Assembly (NCBI GenBank): GCA_021464525.1
Contig: JADRCO010001068.1
Coordinates: 1-22,856, forward strand
Source of the DNA: Rhizophagus sp. LPA8_4_AMF
Lineage: Eukaryota > Glomeromycota > Glomeromycetes > Glomerales > Glomeraceae
Length of the DNA stretch: 22,856 nucleotides
Direction: 5' to 3'
Below the pieces are notes generated by a model that saw only the letters and a program-made list of their open reading frames with translations, ran no database searches and was not told the origin of the DNA. Each line of letters begins with the position of its first letter. Position 1 is the stretch's first letter. Shown here in pieces: positions 12,156 through 22,845 of the stretch. A program made the translations under genes and the position numbers.

Positions 12156-14924
12156 TCAGGTTTTTACTTTCTCTTGCTCTCTTGTTCGAATCCTATCTGC
12201 TAGCCATAATAAGGAATTCCCACTTCTTAGCCTTTCTAATTCTGCCAGTGCCTCATAAATTCCAATTTGTTCTGATCTAACTTGGACTTCTTTTACAATA
12301 ATTCTTCGTTTCTTTATTTGATACTCATTTTCATAAACCCACTTTACTCCGTATCGTTCCATCATTAATATCACCGACGAATTCCCGTTAAGTCCTGCAC
12401 TCCATTCATTCCATATATCTGTAACTGATCCCACTGTTTCAATAGGAGGAATGTTATAATAAGGTGGTAATTGTTCAATGGAGTTAGCAATGGAACTGCT
12501 TCGAGAATCATAACCAGCACCACCTCCATTCGTCGAAATAGTTTTTGAACTACTACCGGACCTAATTAATCTTTCGTTATTATAATGTGCTACGGGTGTA
12601 TTTTCAGAAGAACTTTCACTAATTCCCGGCACGAAAAATGGATTATTATAGGAATCTCGAATAATATTACTAGACGAACTAACTTGAGGCGTGCTACAAT
12701 TGCTGGGCTGTATTGTAGAATTGCTATGAGGCGTCGTGGAAGTTGTTCCGCGAGACTTTTCTGAGCTATTAATATGAGGTGGAGTAATTGTTGAAATTGT
12801 ATTCGTACCATTGGTATTAAATATAGGCGGATGAGGTGGCGTCACCGAATTAAAATAGGGTATACTTTGTGTAGTTGAACAAGTAAGAGGTTTATATGAA
12901 CTACTTGGTTGTGAAGAACAAACCTCAGTAGACGAAAATGTAATATCTTGCATAGATGAGTTACTCCCTGTAAAATTATTACCAGCTTTCATCATATATG
13001 GGCTAATAACTATCTGAGGTTCTGAAGGATTTTTATTTGGCAATCTCTGATTTTTTCGTTTGGACGTAGGAGAGGCAGCTGTTTTCGGCGCCGATCTTTT
13101 CCTCGGAATTGTTACTTTTTTCTTATTAGAATTCTGCTGAGATGGTTGAGTTGATGGACTACCATCTGGAACTCTATTAATATCTTGTGAACTACGTGAA
13201 TCGGCAACCGAAGTAGTCCTAACAACATCATCCATTGAATTGGCAAGTTGATTTCTTACTAAACCCGAAGTATTTTTAGAAATATTTTTTGTCGGTGAAT
13301 CGACCGGATTAACAATACTCTCTATATTATGCTTTAACCTTTCCGGTCGAGGCAGTGACGACTTACTCTGAATTGGTATCGATCTATTTGTTTTTGGTTG
13401 TTGACTTAGCGATGAATGTGATATATTTGTACTTGATGAAAAATCTAATTGATTTTGTTGCGTTATATTCAATAGACTTTGCAATGCCTGATTATGATGC
13501 ATCACATTGGCATTTTCAAGTCTTGCAACTTGACTCTGTGTTGAACGTGAAGAGAGACCCGCCGTTATTTTAGATAAATGTTTAGGAATAGGCTCGAGAG
13601 CAGAATCGGAAACAGGGTCAGGGTCGGGATCAGGTTCAGGTTCAGAGGCGGGTTCAGAAGCGAGTTCAGAAGCGGGCTCAGAAGCGGGTTCAGAAGCGGG
13701 TTCAGAAGCGGGACCGGACGTAGGACCAGAGGCAGGATCAGGGGCAGGATCAAACGTAGGTACAGAAGTAGATACAAATTCCTGAGGTTTCTGGCTCATT
13801 TGCAGATCTGTGTGATTTTGAATGTTCTCTTCTTGAACGTCCGTTTCCTGAAGTTCTTGAAGTGAAGCTTCATTAGGTCTATTTTGATTCGTAGCGACAG
13901 AAGTAGTTGCTGGAGCCGCGTTCGAACTTTCGCTTGATGTAACAGTTACTTCGGTCTGTTCTGCAGATTCTATTGTACCAGTAACAGGTGAAATATTTGT
14001 TTCTACAAAAGTCCTTGTAGTCATGTTTCCATACTGATCGGCCTCAGTAACTGTAGTCATTTTAATTGTTATCGTAGTACTTGTTTTTTGAGTTGTACAT
14101 CCCGTCGAATTACATATATCACACGAAGTTCTGCCAGTTTCTTGCGGTTCTGATATATGTGCTGTATTATGCGCGTTATCATTCTGAGCTGATTCAGCTG
14201 CATCTACATACGCTTCTTGATTCATAGAAGGAGATTGATGATTATCAGATGGATATTGATCTTGAATATTACGTGAGGAAATATTTTCCGTTTGAGGAAC
14301 ACGATTAATTTGTGAAGGATTATTAGGACGAGGAGGAATTCTTTGAGACTCATTTTGTGATAATTGTGAACTATGATTAAATTCATTCTCATGAACTTGA
14401 GACATCTCTGGATGAGCATGAGTATGCTGTGATTGCGCGTCGGTTCGACTTGTTGGTATTGGCACAACTCTCGGAGGTGGAATTTGACGCACTGGTATGC
14501 AATTATTATTGATTTGTGGCATAATTACCATTTTAGGAGACGAAGGTGACCCATTCATATTTTCTCCTTGTGAATGAGTTTGAGGATATCTTAACTGATT
14601 TTGATGTTGCAATAATGAAACTTTAGGATTATACGGCATCATCGAAGGATCAATAAGATTTGGAATATCCCCACTTGTGGGAGAATCCTGAATTAAATTT
14701 CGAATCTCAGGACGTATTGGACTTTGACTTTTTGATGGCCCTAAATTAACATTAGGTAACCTTGATCTCGGTTTACGTTGAAAATCAAGAAGCGAACTTT
14801 TCCCCCGACTTGTTCTGGATGAAGGATTTCCTATATAAGCATTAGGGGAATAATCCTTATCTCTCGGATCATCTACTTCCTCAAACATAACTTCATCATC
14901 ATCATCATCATCACCATCATCATT

Positions 14925-14980
<56 letters not shown>

Positions 14981-15410
14981 ATCCTTCACTATCATAATCT
15001 TCCATATCAACTATTTCGCCATCATCATCGTAATCATCGTCGTCGTCGTCATCATATTCGTCGTCATCATCATCATCGTCGTCGTCGTCTGTTATATTTT
15101 GTTGTCCACTTTTTTTTCGATTTAATTTATTACCCGATGATAACCGTTTTTTTGGTTGAAATTTTCTTGGACTACCAATTGACGCGCTTCTTTTTACTCG
15201 ACTTTGTTTACTTTGACCAGATCCAGATTGTCCGGGCTGTTGACTTGATAGCCGAAATGGTTGTATATTTAATCTATTTTGTCGAGTTTGTACATTCGGC
15301 TTAGGCTGAATCAATGGAATCTCAATCTCTCCTGTCTGTTCAATATCTCCAATATCCTCATTATGATCTGCTCCAGATTTTGTCAATGATCTTGTTCTCG
15401 GTCTTCCCAT
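12156..15410 (-). CDS. Low-complexity GCR1_C-domain putative transcription factor
   Basis: Intronless gene for 1,084 residues, start ATG at 15410. The C-terminus (about 993-1070) matches the fungal GCR1_C DNA-binding domain: SVTDIWNEWSAGLNG, then MMERYGVKW and IKKRRIIVKEV. The family pattern is W..EW..GLNG....E..YG..W....RK...RR. Yeast relatives with this domain (Gcr1, Msn1, Hot1) are transcription factors. The N-terminus is basic (MGRPRTRSL, KKRLSSGNKLNRKKSG: nuclear-localisation-like), followed by long Asp runs at about 109-175, then Ser/Gln/Asn/Pro-rich disorder, a Pro-Ala-Ser-Glu repeat near 550-600 and a second basic patch (KKKVTIPRKRSAPK, TSKRKNQR). A CDIC...C cluster near 440 is too small to call a zinc finger. 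The fold outside the C-terminus is probably disordered. Target genes are unknown. Confidence 0.88.
13615..13755 (-). repeat. 12-bp tandem repeat coding for Pro-Ala-Ser-Glu units
   Basis: Degenerate tandem array of a GGTTCAGAAGCG-type 12-mer on the plus strand, read on the minus strand as repeated PASE tetrapeptides that grade into Asp-Pro pairs. It is much richer in G+C than the surrounding DNA. It keeps frame because the unit is a multiple of three. The same periodicity leaves the opposite strand open, which explains the antisense Arg/Gly/Phe/Ser frame there. Confidence 0.85.
14893..14983 (-). repeat. GAT/ATC trinucleotide microsatellite (poly-Asp)
   Basis: About 30 tandem ATC units on the plus strand (GAT on the coding strand) with a few single-base interruptions (ACC, ATT). 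They encode an almost pure Asp run in the GCR1_C-domain protein. Length is likely to vary between strains or nuclei by slippage. Confidence 0.95.
15021..15090 (-). repeat. Second poly-Asp trinucleotide tract
   Basis: Mixed ATC/GTC units (GAT and GAC Asp codons) encode the first acidic run of the same protein, broken by Glu, Tyr and Gly. Use of both Asp codons makes this tract older or more constrained than the near-pure GAT run at 14893-14983. Confidence 0.9.
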
Positions 15411-16243
15411 AGTAATTAATTACTCTGCTCTATTATAAATATATCTCTCAAAATAAATATCCAAAACTCAAATCATTTACAACAGAACCTTCAAACTGTA
15501 AAGAACAAATTTAGATCTTTGAGTTAAAAAAAAAAAAAAAAAATTTGAAATTTTAATAATAATCGTATTACCCTTAGCGATAAAAAAGTTTTCGTTTTAA
15601 CTAATGAAAGTGATTGAAATAAATAAATAAAAATTTATAGCTAGTTCTGTTTACAATGTCGAATATATGCGTTTACGTTTTGATATTCGAGATATATTTA
15701 TTTGACCGAGACTAAAATAGATTGTAAAAGAAAAATTAAATCATTTTTTTTCATGCTTTATATATTGAACTGAATATAACACAGAAATAATAGAAATAAT
15801 CATTTAAAAGAGTTAATAAAAAATTTAATACAAAAGAAATGACAAACCAAGATTTATAAACAAATGATTACTCCACTAATTCGCGAAATGGATAAAGTTC
15901 TACTTAAGTTAAAGGGAGAAAGATAGTTTACTGATAAAATACATTAATATCTGATATAAACTAAATGGTCACGAGTATTTTTGGTGATCATATTTAGAAT
16001 AAATTAACATTGCACAAATATGTGTGATCGACTTCATAATTCAGGTTTTTTTTTTACTTTTTCCTTTCCTTGCATGTTTTTTTCCTACAAACGAGATAAT
16101 TATATTGTTTCTTCCGTTTTATTTTGGTATATGCAATTGTAATATTTCAGTTAAATTTTATGTGATTTTTAAAGAACCATTTTTTTTTAAAAAAAGAAAT
16201 TTTTATTATAATTTCGAAATTTTAACTTGTCCTACAGGATACG
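15411..16243. other. Divergent intergenic region
   Basis: AT-rich spacer between the 5' ends of the minus-strand GCR1_C gene and the plus-strand F-box gene 2, so it must hold both promoters. A TATAAATA-like string lies close to the GCR1_C start (about 15433). A pyrimidine-rich open stretch at 16024-16243 codes for hydrophobic Phe/Ile residues typical of T-rich DNA and is probably 5' leader, ending in CCTACAG just before the F-box ATG, which could be a leader-intron acceptor. Confidence 0.5.
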
Positions 16244-17346
16244 ATGTCTGAATTAATTTCGCCCGAAATTCTTTCAGAAATATTTAAATTTCTTTATACA
16301 AAAGAAGAAGGAAAAATTAATCTATTCAATTGTGTTTTAGTTAATAGATATTGGTGTAGGACGACGATTCCAATTCTTTGGCTGGATCCGTTTAGTTTTT
16401 TTGATAACAAAAGGTCATTAGATGGATTAATTTCTACTTATATGGCTTGTCTAACTAATAAAGAGAGGCGCAGTCTTGAAAAACAAGGAATTGAAGTTCC
16501 AAAGAAGGTCAAATCGCCATCATTTGATTATATTTCCTTTCTCAAGAATTTAAATTATGATGGTCTTATATCTTCATTATTTCATCTGGGATGTAATGAC
16601 GGAGTCTATAAAAAAAACGATTCATTTGGTATAATGTTACCAGCCTTACTTGAAATTCTTGCAAATAGAGACCTTGCTTTACAATCGTTGGAACTTAAGA
16701 ATCATGATCGACGTGGTGATTGGGATAGAGAGTTCATGCATCTTGTAGATCGGAAAATTCAACCTTTGATAAAACCAGTTAAAAAAATTTATCTTGATTG
16801 CAATGTACTGGATACAAATTTTTTACCGTCACTTAGTGGTCAATGTCAAAGAGTTGTAAGTTGGAATTAATTTATTATTATTCTTTTTTTTTTCTCAGAA
16901 TTAATATTTAATTTCTTTTCATTTAGCGACATTTGTATATAGTGATGCATGTTGAAAAGTCTAAAAAGGGTAGTTTAATTTGTGAGAGGGATGCATCGTA
17001 TTATGCTGAATTAATTGAAAAACAAAAGTCATTAGAAATCTTGGCAATTGAAAAGTTCACTAAATATTTCGAAAAAATCCTTCCGTCCTTTAAAACTCAA
17101 ATACAATCATTAAGGGTGATTGAATTTATTAATTCTGATTTCAAGGAATGTGAATCTTTAGAAGTAATAGCTAGTTGTGAGAATTTAGAGCGTCTAATCT
17201 TTTGTGGATGTAATAATTTGTCAACCAAAATATTAAGGCCTTTATTTAACGCAAACTTTTCAAAACTTAAAGAAATTTCTTTTGAATCTCCTGAACGAAA
17301 TGAAGAAATTGAAATATGGTTACAAATATTTAATGTAATTCATTAA
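16244..17346 (+). CDS. F-box/LRR protein 2, short paralogue
   Basis: Two exons, 16244-16855 and 16927-17346, joined in phase 0 across a 71 nt intron (GTAAGT at 16856, TTTAG ending at 16926), giving 343 residues. The F-box is at about residues 5-50 (ISPEILSEIFKFL, LVNRYWC, IPILWLD). The blocks LISTYMACLT and PSFDYISFLK match LISTYLSCLT and PTFDYASFLR of the F-box protein at 9739, showing common descent. Leucine-rich repeats follow (QSLRVIEFINSDFKECESLE, LERLIFCGCNNL). It is about 190 residues shorter than the first copy and ends within the LRR part, so it may be a truncated but still intact gene. A further intron near 17334 would hit a stop at once, so it does not rescue a longer product. Confidence 0.85.
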
Positions 17347-20300
17347 TGACTTGTTATATGGAAAATCTGCATTTATTTCAGTATTGAATCAGTAAATTGA
17401 TAATTAGAATTCTGAACTAGATTAAATTTTGATATCTTCTTTCATACCTGTAAGTATAAAATTTCATTTAATTGTAATTAGACTTCCGTTTATAACATGT
17501 TTTATATCTATATTATAGAAATTGTCGTATTCAAAGGATCGAGAGTTTAAAATTGCTATGTTAAAAATTATGTCGCTTTATACTATATCGATTTTGTGAG
17601 TAATTAATACTGGTTTGGAAACTATATAATTTTGGGCGGCTACAATAAACTTTACTATTCATAATTATCTCTAGTTATTTCATGTCGTAAAACTTATTAT
17701 GAAGTACGAGATAAATGTGATCTTATGAATATCACATTAAATTTATATTTTCTAACGAAAAAGCTAATATCACATTAATAAATTCTTCAAAATGGATATT
17801 TCGTTAATTGAAGATGGCACAAAAATTAGAAAAAAAAAATATTATTAAAATATCTAATTTCAACAAAACTTCTGTCCAATCTCGTAATGGAAAGAATATC
17901 ATCAATTTATCGATTTTATCTTCTGTTATTAAGCTCATGGATCCTGCTATAATATTATTTCCGCTGAATAATAAAATAATAGTAATATTTATAATATAGT
18001 ATGTATATGAGAATATAAATCTTTCAAGAAACGTAAGTAGTTTTCATATAAATAAACATGCGAAAGATGAACTCCTTATGAATATTAATGAACTGTTGCT
18101 ATGATATTTACAGGAAAAAATGATAGGAGAGTCAGATGTTGATCGTGTACCTCTCTTTAAGATATTATTAGCCAGTTATATTTTAAAAGAAATATCAAAA
18201 TATATATATTGCACTAAAATTTATAGTATAGATAATTAGAAATCTTACGTTACACTTAATAAGTCATATGATTTATAAATATTATATTTGATTGGTTGTT
18301 AAATCTAATAAGGGGGGAGGTATTGTCCAGTATATTTTCCAAGTTTCTTTGTTTGGTTAGTTAAATATATACAGTATTTTATTGATAAATATACTAAAAA
18401 TTTGAGATATAAAAATATCACAATAATTATTCTTATTTCAGAATCTTAAAACAGTATAAACATAAATTAAAAATCCTAAATAATACATATTTATAAAGGT
18501 ATTACAGAATTTAATTAATATAATATGCAAGTTATTTCTTTTTAATTAATATTAACTTTCATTATAAAATTTTATAAGCTACTGTATATAAATTAATAGC
18601 AAAAGAATGCTAATTTTTTCAGTTGTTACTTAGATTATTAATAATTATTTTAAAAATTAACTAAATGATATAATTAAATTTAATATAAATTATAAAAAAA
18701 ATATAGTTTAATTTTCTAATTAAATTTTTTTTTAATTTACTCTTATGGAAAGCAGTAACTAAAAATCTAATAAAATATATTTAAATTTAATGATTTGTAT
18801 TAATTTAATAATTTAATTTTACTAAACATTATTATTAATAATGTAATATGATAAAATTGTATAATATGAATTATGTAAATTATATAATATAAATACTAGT
18901 AACAAATTATCATAATGTTAAATTTTAAATTATAAAATTCCATATAGTATAATTTATGTTAAATTTTTATTAAAACTATTGCTATTATATTTCCAAATAA
19001 AGTCATATATATAAGAAAAGAATTAAACTATTAATTAAAATCCAAAATTTAAATATTTTGGAAAGTCTACATTATATTAGATGATTAATTGATAAAAACT
19101 ACCTAATAATTTTTTTATATTAATCCAATTACATTCATGGGTTATAAAAGATTTAATAAAGTATATTAACAATATATGCCATTTTTCTATTTGCTGTAAA
19201 ATGTATCTTTAGCAACATAAATTAAATTTGGATTTATAATAAAATATACTATATGTAATTCGCGTACTTCTAATGACATACCTACTCAATATTAGATAAG
19301 CGTGTAATACAAATCAAGAACGATACTTTTGCATTTATTTTCCAACTTGCATAAAAAAGGCCAAAGGTCCCTAAAATCGCTACGCAATTATCACCCCAAT
19401 TTGCTAGCTGCATCTTGATTACGTAAAATTATTTTCAATAAAATCAATTTAATATCTAAATTTTTCAAATTTGATCCATTTTTTTTAATGCAAATTGGAT
19501 TACATTATTCATTAAAAAAAAGCAATTATAAGCAGTTAATTTAACTTTTTAAGCTGTGTTCATAAATCTCCTTGGATTTAATAACCATAAAACGTTAATC
19601 TAGTAATTCACTTTTTGGCTCAAGTTATTATGCAAAGTAACAAAAGGCGTTATGCAATTGATCTTAAAAATTGATTATCAATGATTTTCAATGTACATCC
19701 TTTTTTTAAGTTATAAGTGACAAAAAAATCTGGTGACATTCATAAAATTATTATTAAAAATATTAAAAAAGATTTTTCCGATATTTTTACTAAAGGGTGA
19801 GAATTTTAAACGACTTGATTCGATAAGGTGTAATAAAAAATGCTAAAAAAAAAGTGTGCCACAACGCTCACGCATCCAGGCTGTGTAATTTTTTTTTTAC
19901 ATTTGTGAAAAAAAATGAAGATATCCAAATATCACGTCAACTCAAATTTTTTGATCGTCACTTAAAAAAGATAATTCGCGAAATATTTAAATATTTTTAT
20001 TAGCTCCGAAAAAAATGAAATAGTTACCCAAACTTCGGAAGCCGAATAATTTGCAGTTTTCATTTTGGGAAACAAATGCTATAAAGAATATGAGATAAAA
20101 TTTCTTGGTACGTTTTACAACATTTCTACTTTTTAAGAAATTGGAGATGATGCAATGACGCCATGACTCTATAAATTTTTTTGTGGAGACTGTTTGTTTT
20201 CCTGTTTTGGAAATCTTAACGAATAAATGTGATGGTTCCGATTTTACAATGAGTTGTTGGAGTGATTTGCCTCCTTTTATCAAGTCTTTGTCTTTTTTTT

Positions 20301-20441
20301 GCAGGCAGATAACAATTTCATGTAAGGTGATTATTCTTGATTGGTTGATATGAATTTAAAAATGTATGATCACAAGGTCATGGAAAATTTTTGGGGTATC
20401 TATGAATTCAGGGTTTTTTTTTTTTGACATCGAGATTTTAT
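17347..20441. other. Long AT-rich intergenic region
   Basis: Three kilobases with no gene I can support on the plus strand. A 63-codon frame at 17808 has no recognisable features. The 12-mer ATATCACATTAA occurs twice (17729 and 17767). From about 19330 to 20000 base composition is less extreme and strings such as GTTATGCAATTGATC and CAAAAGGCG look like old repeat DNA, but I could not define ends. The only coding-like piece is the minus-strand frame at 19987-20356. Confidence 0.55.
19987..20356 (-). pseudogene. Orphan open frame, possible gene fragment
   Basis: A frame of about 120 codons open from a stop near 20356 to 19987 with mixed, non-repetitive composition (for example GGKSLQQLIVKSEPSHLFVK and STKKFIESWRHC). 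It has no in-frame ATG, and nothing adjoining supplies an obvious start exon. I do not recognise the family. It may be a broken remnant or an internal exon of an unresolved gene, or chance. It lies next to, and divergent from, the HTH-isochorismatase gene. Confidence 0.25.
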
Positions 20442-20448
20442 TATAAAA
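20442..20448 (+). promoter_or_regulatory. Candidate TATA box of the HTH-isochorismatase gene
   Basis: TATAAAA lies 98 bp before the first in-frame ATG (20546), just after a T-run. The frame upstream of 20546 has no ATG (the codon at 20513 is TTG). Confidence 0.4.
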
Positions 20449-20545
20449 TGTGACATCAATATTCGCACAATCTGGGACTTCAAAAAACAATTGTTTGTTT
20501 TCTAGGTGACTTTTGCGAACAGGCCTCTACACTACTTTCACACAA

Positions 20546-22516
20546 ATGCCCCAAGAGCAGAAGCAAAAGAAAAAACGGGTCCCTATTACTGCCCTCACAA
20601 AACAAGAAATATGTTTAAAAAAGCGAGAGAATTTGAAGCTTAGAGACGAGGACCTCGCCAAAGAATATGGGCTTGACAGAAGTACAATCACTAAAATCCT
20701 CAAACAACGAGAAAAGTGGTTAGCTATCGACCCTAATTCAAATTATGCCAAACAGAAAACACAAAAATCGCCAAAATTTCCTCAAATAGAAGAAGCTTTA
20801 TCGCGATGGTTATCTGCAAATCTCAATAATGGTAATTCTGTCAGCGATGCTCAACTTCAAGAGAAAGCCCTAGAGTATGCACAGTCGTACGGACTTCGTA
20901 ATGAGTTTCAAGCTTCTAATGGGTGGATATCTAAATTTAAAAACCGTCACCAGTTTCGTAGTAGTGAAAGTCAAGGAGTTTCTGAAGTCTCCTTACAAGT
21001 TAATCCACAGTCAGTATCTATCGGGACCACAGTTATACCGACTCAAGAACATTCGAATTTTAGTAATACTGTGAGCCTAGTAAGTTGTTTCATTTCTGTT
21101 TTAAAAGAATTTTTTTTTTTGTTATCAATATAAATACAAGCCTTGACGTCATAATGTGACGACTAATTAAATAGTCACAATCCGAGCTTTTACATTATAC
21201 ATTTATCTCACAATTAATTTTTATAATATTTTTATCATATATATTTAAGCCCCCTAACTCCCACTACTCATCTAATCCGTCAATAGCAACATCATCTCGT
21301 ACAAATGGGACAAATATGCTCATGAATGCTTCTAGCTCTCAACAACATTATCTCCCATATGGGGCCGGTACGTCAACTCCTTTGGTAACTTCCTTCCCTC
21401 CTTCACGGATGTATCCATTAAACGCCATAACACCTTCGATAATTCCTGAAAACGCAGCGTACGTTGTACAAGATAAATTTCTATATTTATATTTTTCTAA
21501 CATAATTTGTTAAATCTTTAATTGACTTAATTTCGTTTAGTTTCATATTCTGTGATTATCAAAATGATGTTATCGGAATGTGAGTAGTTTTGATTGTAAT
21601 TTTAATGGTTAAAAACGCGTAATTGAGTGACTTATTTTTACTTTAAGAGTATTTGTATAAATTATCATAAATTTATTTTATTCAAAAAATTAACGCGTTT
21701 TTTTTATTATATGTATATGATATGTAGGTTTCAGACAACAAATATTCTGAATCAATTTCTGGTTAATTCGAAAACACTTTTTCAAGAAGTTCATCAGGCT
21801 AAACAAAAAAAGAATATTAGTAGTTTCTCTGTTGGCCTTAATGTAAATTATTTTTTGCAAGCACTAACAGTTTAGACTTCCATAGCTGATTCTTCATTTT
21901 TATTAATTTATTTTGTGTGTTATATAGTTCCGACCCGGTTATCCCGAAGTTTCTTCAAATAATAGATATATTGAAAAGCTGAGAACCTCGGGAAGACTTA
22001 TTGAAGGTACCAAAGGGGCGGAGTTCATCGATGGGATGATACCAAGAGAGGTGGGAAATTAGAATTTATATTACATTAGATTTTGGGGGTCATTCACTAA
22101 CTATTTAGTTTTGTTAATTAATCAGGATGATATTGTAATTAAAGTATGTTGAAATCTTATAATGCATCAATTCTCTTAATCAATCACAAAAAAGTTATTT
22201 TAATGCGTATATACTTATTTTTATAATTTCTTTAAAGAAACGCCGTATCGATGCTTTTTATAATACTGATCTTCAGATGATACTCCAATTACGAAACATC
22301 CGTCATATCATTCTTTCTGGTATCGCCACTGGTGATGTTATTCTATCTACTTGTCGTTCTGCCGCTGACAGAGATTTAAGTGTTACCGTCGTTCGTGAAT
22401 GTTGTTTTGACGGCAGTGAATCGGTGCAAAACGTTTTGATGAATGAATTGTTTCCCACTCAAGGTGTTATGGTAGCTTCCTTAGATGATATTTTAAACGG
22501 TTTACGTTTGGCGTGA
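20546..22516 (+). CDS. CENP-B-type HTH fused to isochorismatase-like hydrolase
   Basis: Seven exons join without a phase break: 20546-21079, 21250-21458, 21541-21579, 21728-21842, 21928-22050, 22126-22143, 22238-22516, giving 438 residues. Donors are GTAAGT, GTACGT, GTGAGT, GTAAAT, GTGGGA, GTATGT. Residues about 14-60 form a Psq/CENP-B N-terminal helix-turn-helix (DEDLAKEYGLDRSTITKILK); 75-137 form a CENP-B/Tc5 second HTH (FQASNGWISKFKNRH). No DDE transposase domain follows. Residues 140-240 are a Ser/Thr/Asn/Pro-rich linker. From about 244 an isochorismatase fold follows: DYQNDVIG (Asp253), FRPGYPEV, KKRRIDAFYNTDL (Lys347), SGIATGDVILST, ending at LNGLRLA. Asp and Lys of the usual triad are present, but the Cys position is Val380, so classical cysteine hydrolysis is doubtful. 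The fusion is inferred. The alternative is two genes: a 195-residue HTH protein reading through to 21133, and an isochorismatase starting at ATG 21316 or 21409 (207 residues from 21409, a normal family length). Confidence 0.68.
21129..21176 (+). promoter_or_regulatory. Possible internal promoter: TATA, CRE palindrome, inverted repeat
   Basis: Inside the first intron of the HTH-isochorismatase gene are TATAAATA (21129-21136), the palindrome TGACGTCA (21144-21151), which is the classical ATF/CREB bZIP site, and an inverted repeat GACTA-ATTAAA-TAGTC (21161-21176). Together they could drive a shorter transcript coding only the isochorismatase part. In AT-rich DNA the TATA string alone means little; the GC-containing 8-mer is less likely by chance. 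Confidence 0.35.
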
Positions 22517-22810
22517 ATTGAGATTGAAGTAAAAAAAAGCAAAATCTCACCTTCCTTCTATAAGTTTCTCCTTTTTTTTTTTAATTTATCTCGTTTAACA
22601 TCAATTTCGTGTTTTCGATTTTATTTAGTTCTGTCGATTTTTTTTTTTTATTATATTTCATTTCTGCCACATGTATGGGGGCCTATGGAATTACCGGATC
22701 TTAATTTTAAAAAATGGGGATTAAAATCTCCAAAATTTTTACAAGTATATGATTTACCACCAAAAACATTATAATTTATTTTATTTTTTATTTTTATTTT
22801 ATTTTATTTA

Positions 22811-22845
<35 letters not shown>

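Noticed and set aside
13578..13865. Plus-strand frame with Arg-Gly-Phe-Arg-Ser repeats, resembling an RGG-type protein
   Set aside because: It is the antisense reading of the 12-bp PASE array in the GCR1_C gene; its periodicity comes from the repeat, and outside the repeat it has no support.
16024..16251. 75-codon hydrophobic frame upstream of F-box gene 2
   Set aside because: It overlaps the F-box ATG, starts in T-rich leader DNA, and its Phe/Ile content is what T-runs encode; no membrane-protein family is recognisable.
17808..17999. 63-codon plus-strand frame
   Set aside because: Short, Lys/Asn/Ile-dominated as expected from AT-rich DNA, with no motif and no splice partners.
19330..19990. 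Possible Tc1/mariner-type element remnant (strings such as AGTGTGCCACAACG and GGCTCAAGTTATTATGC)
   Set aside because: The strings look like transposon ends from memory, but I found no matching inverted ends or transposase frame, so the call cannot be supported.
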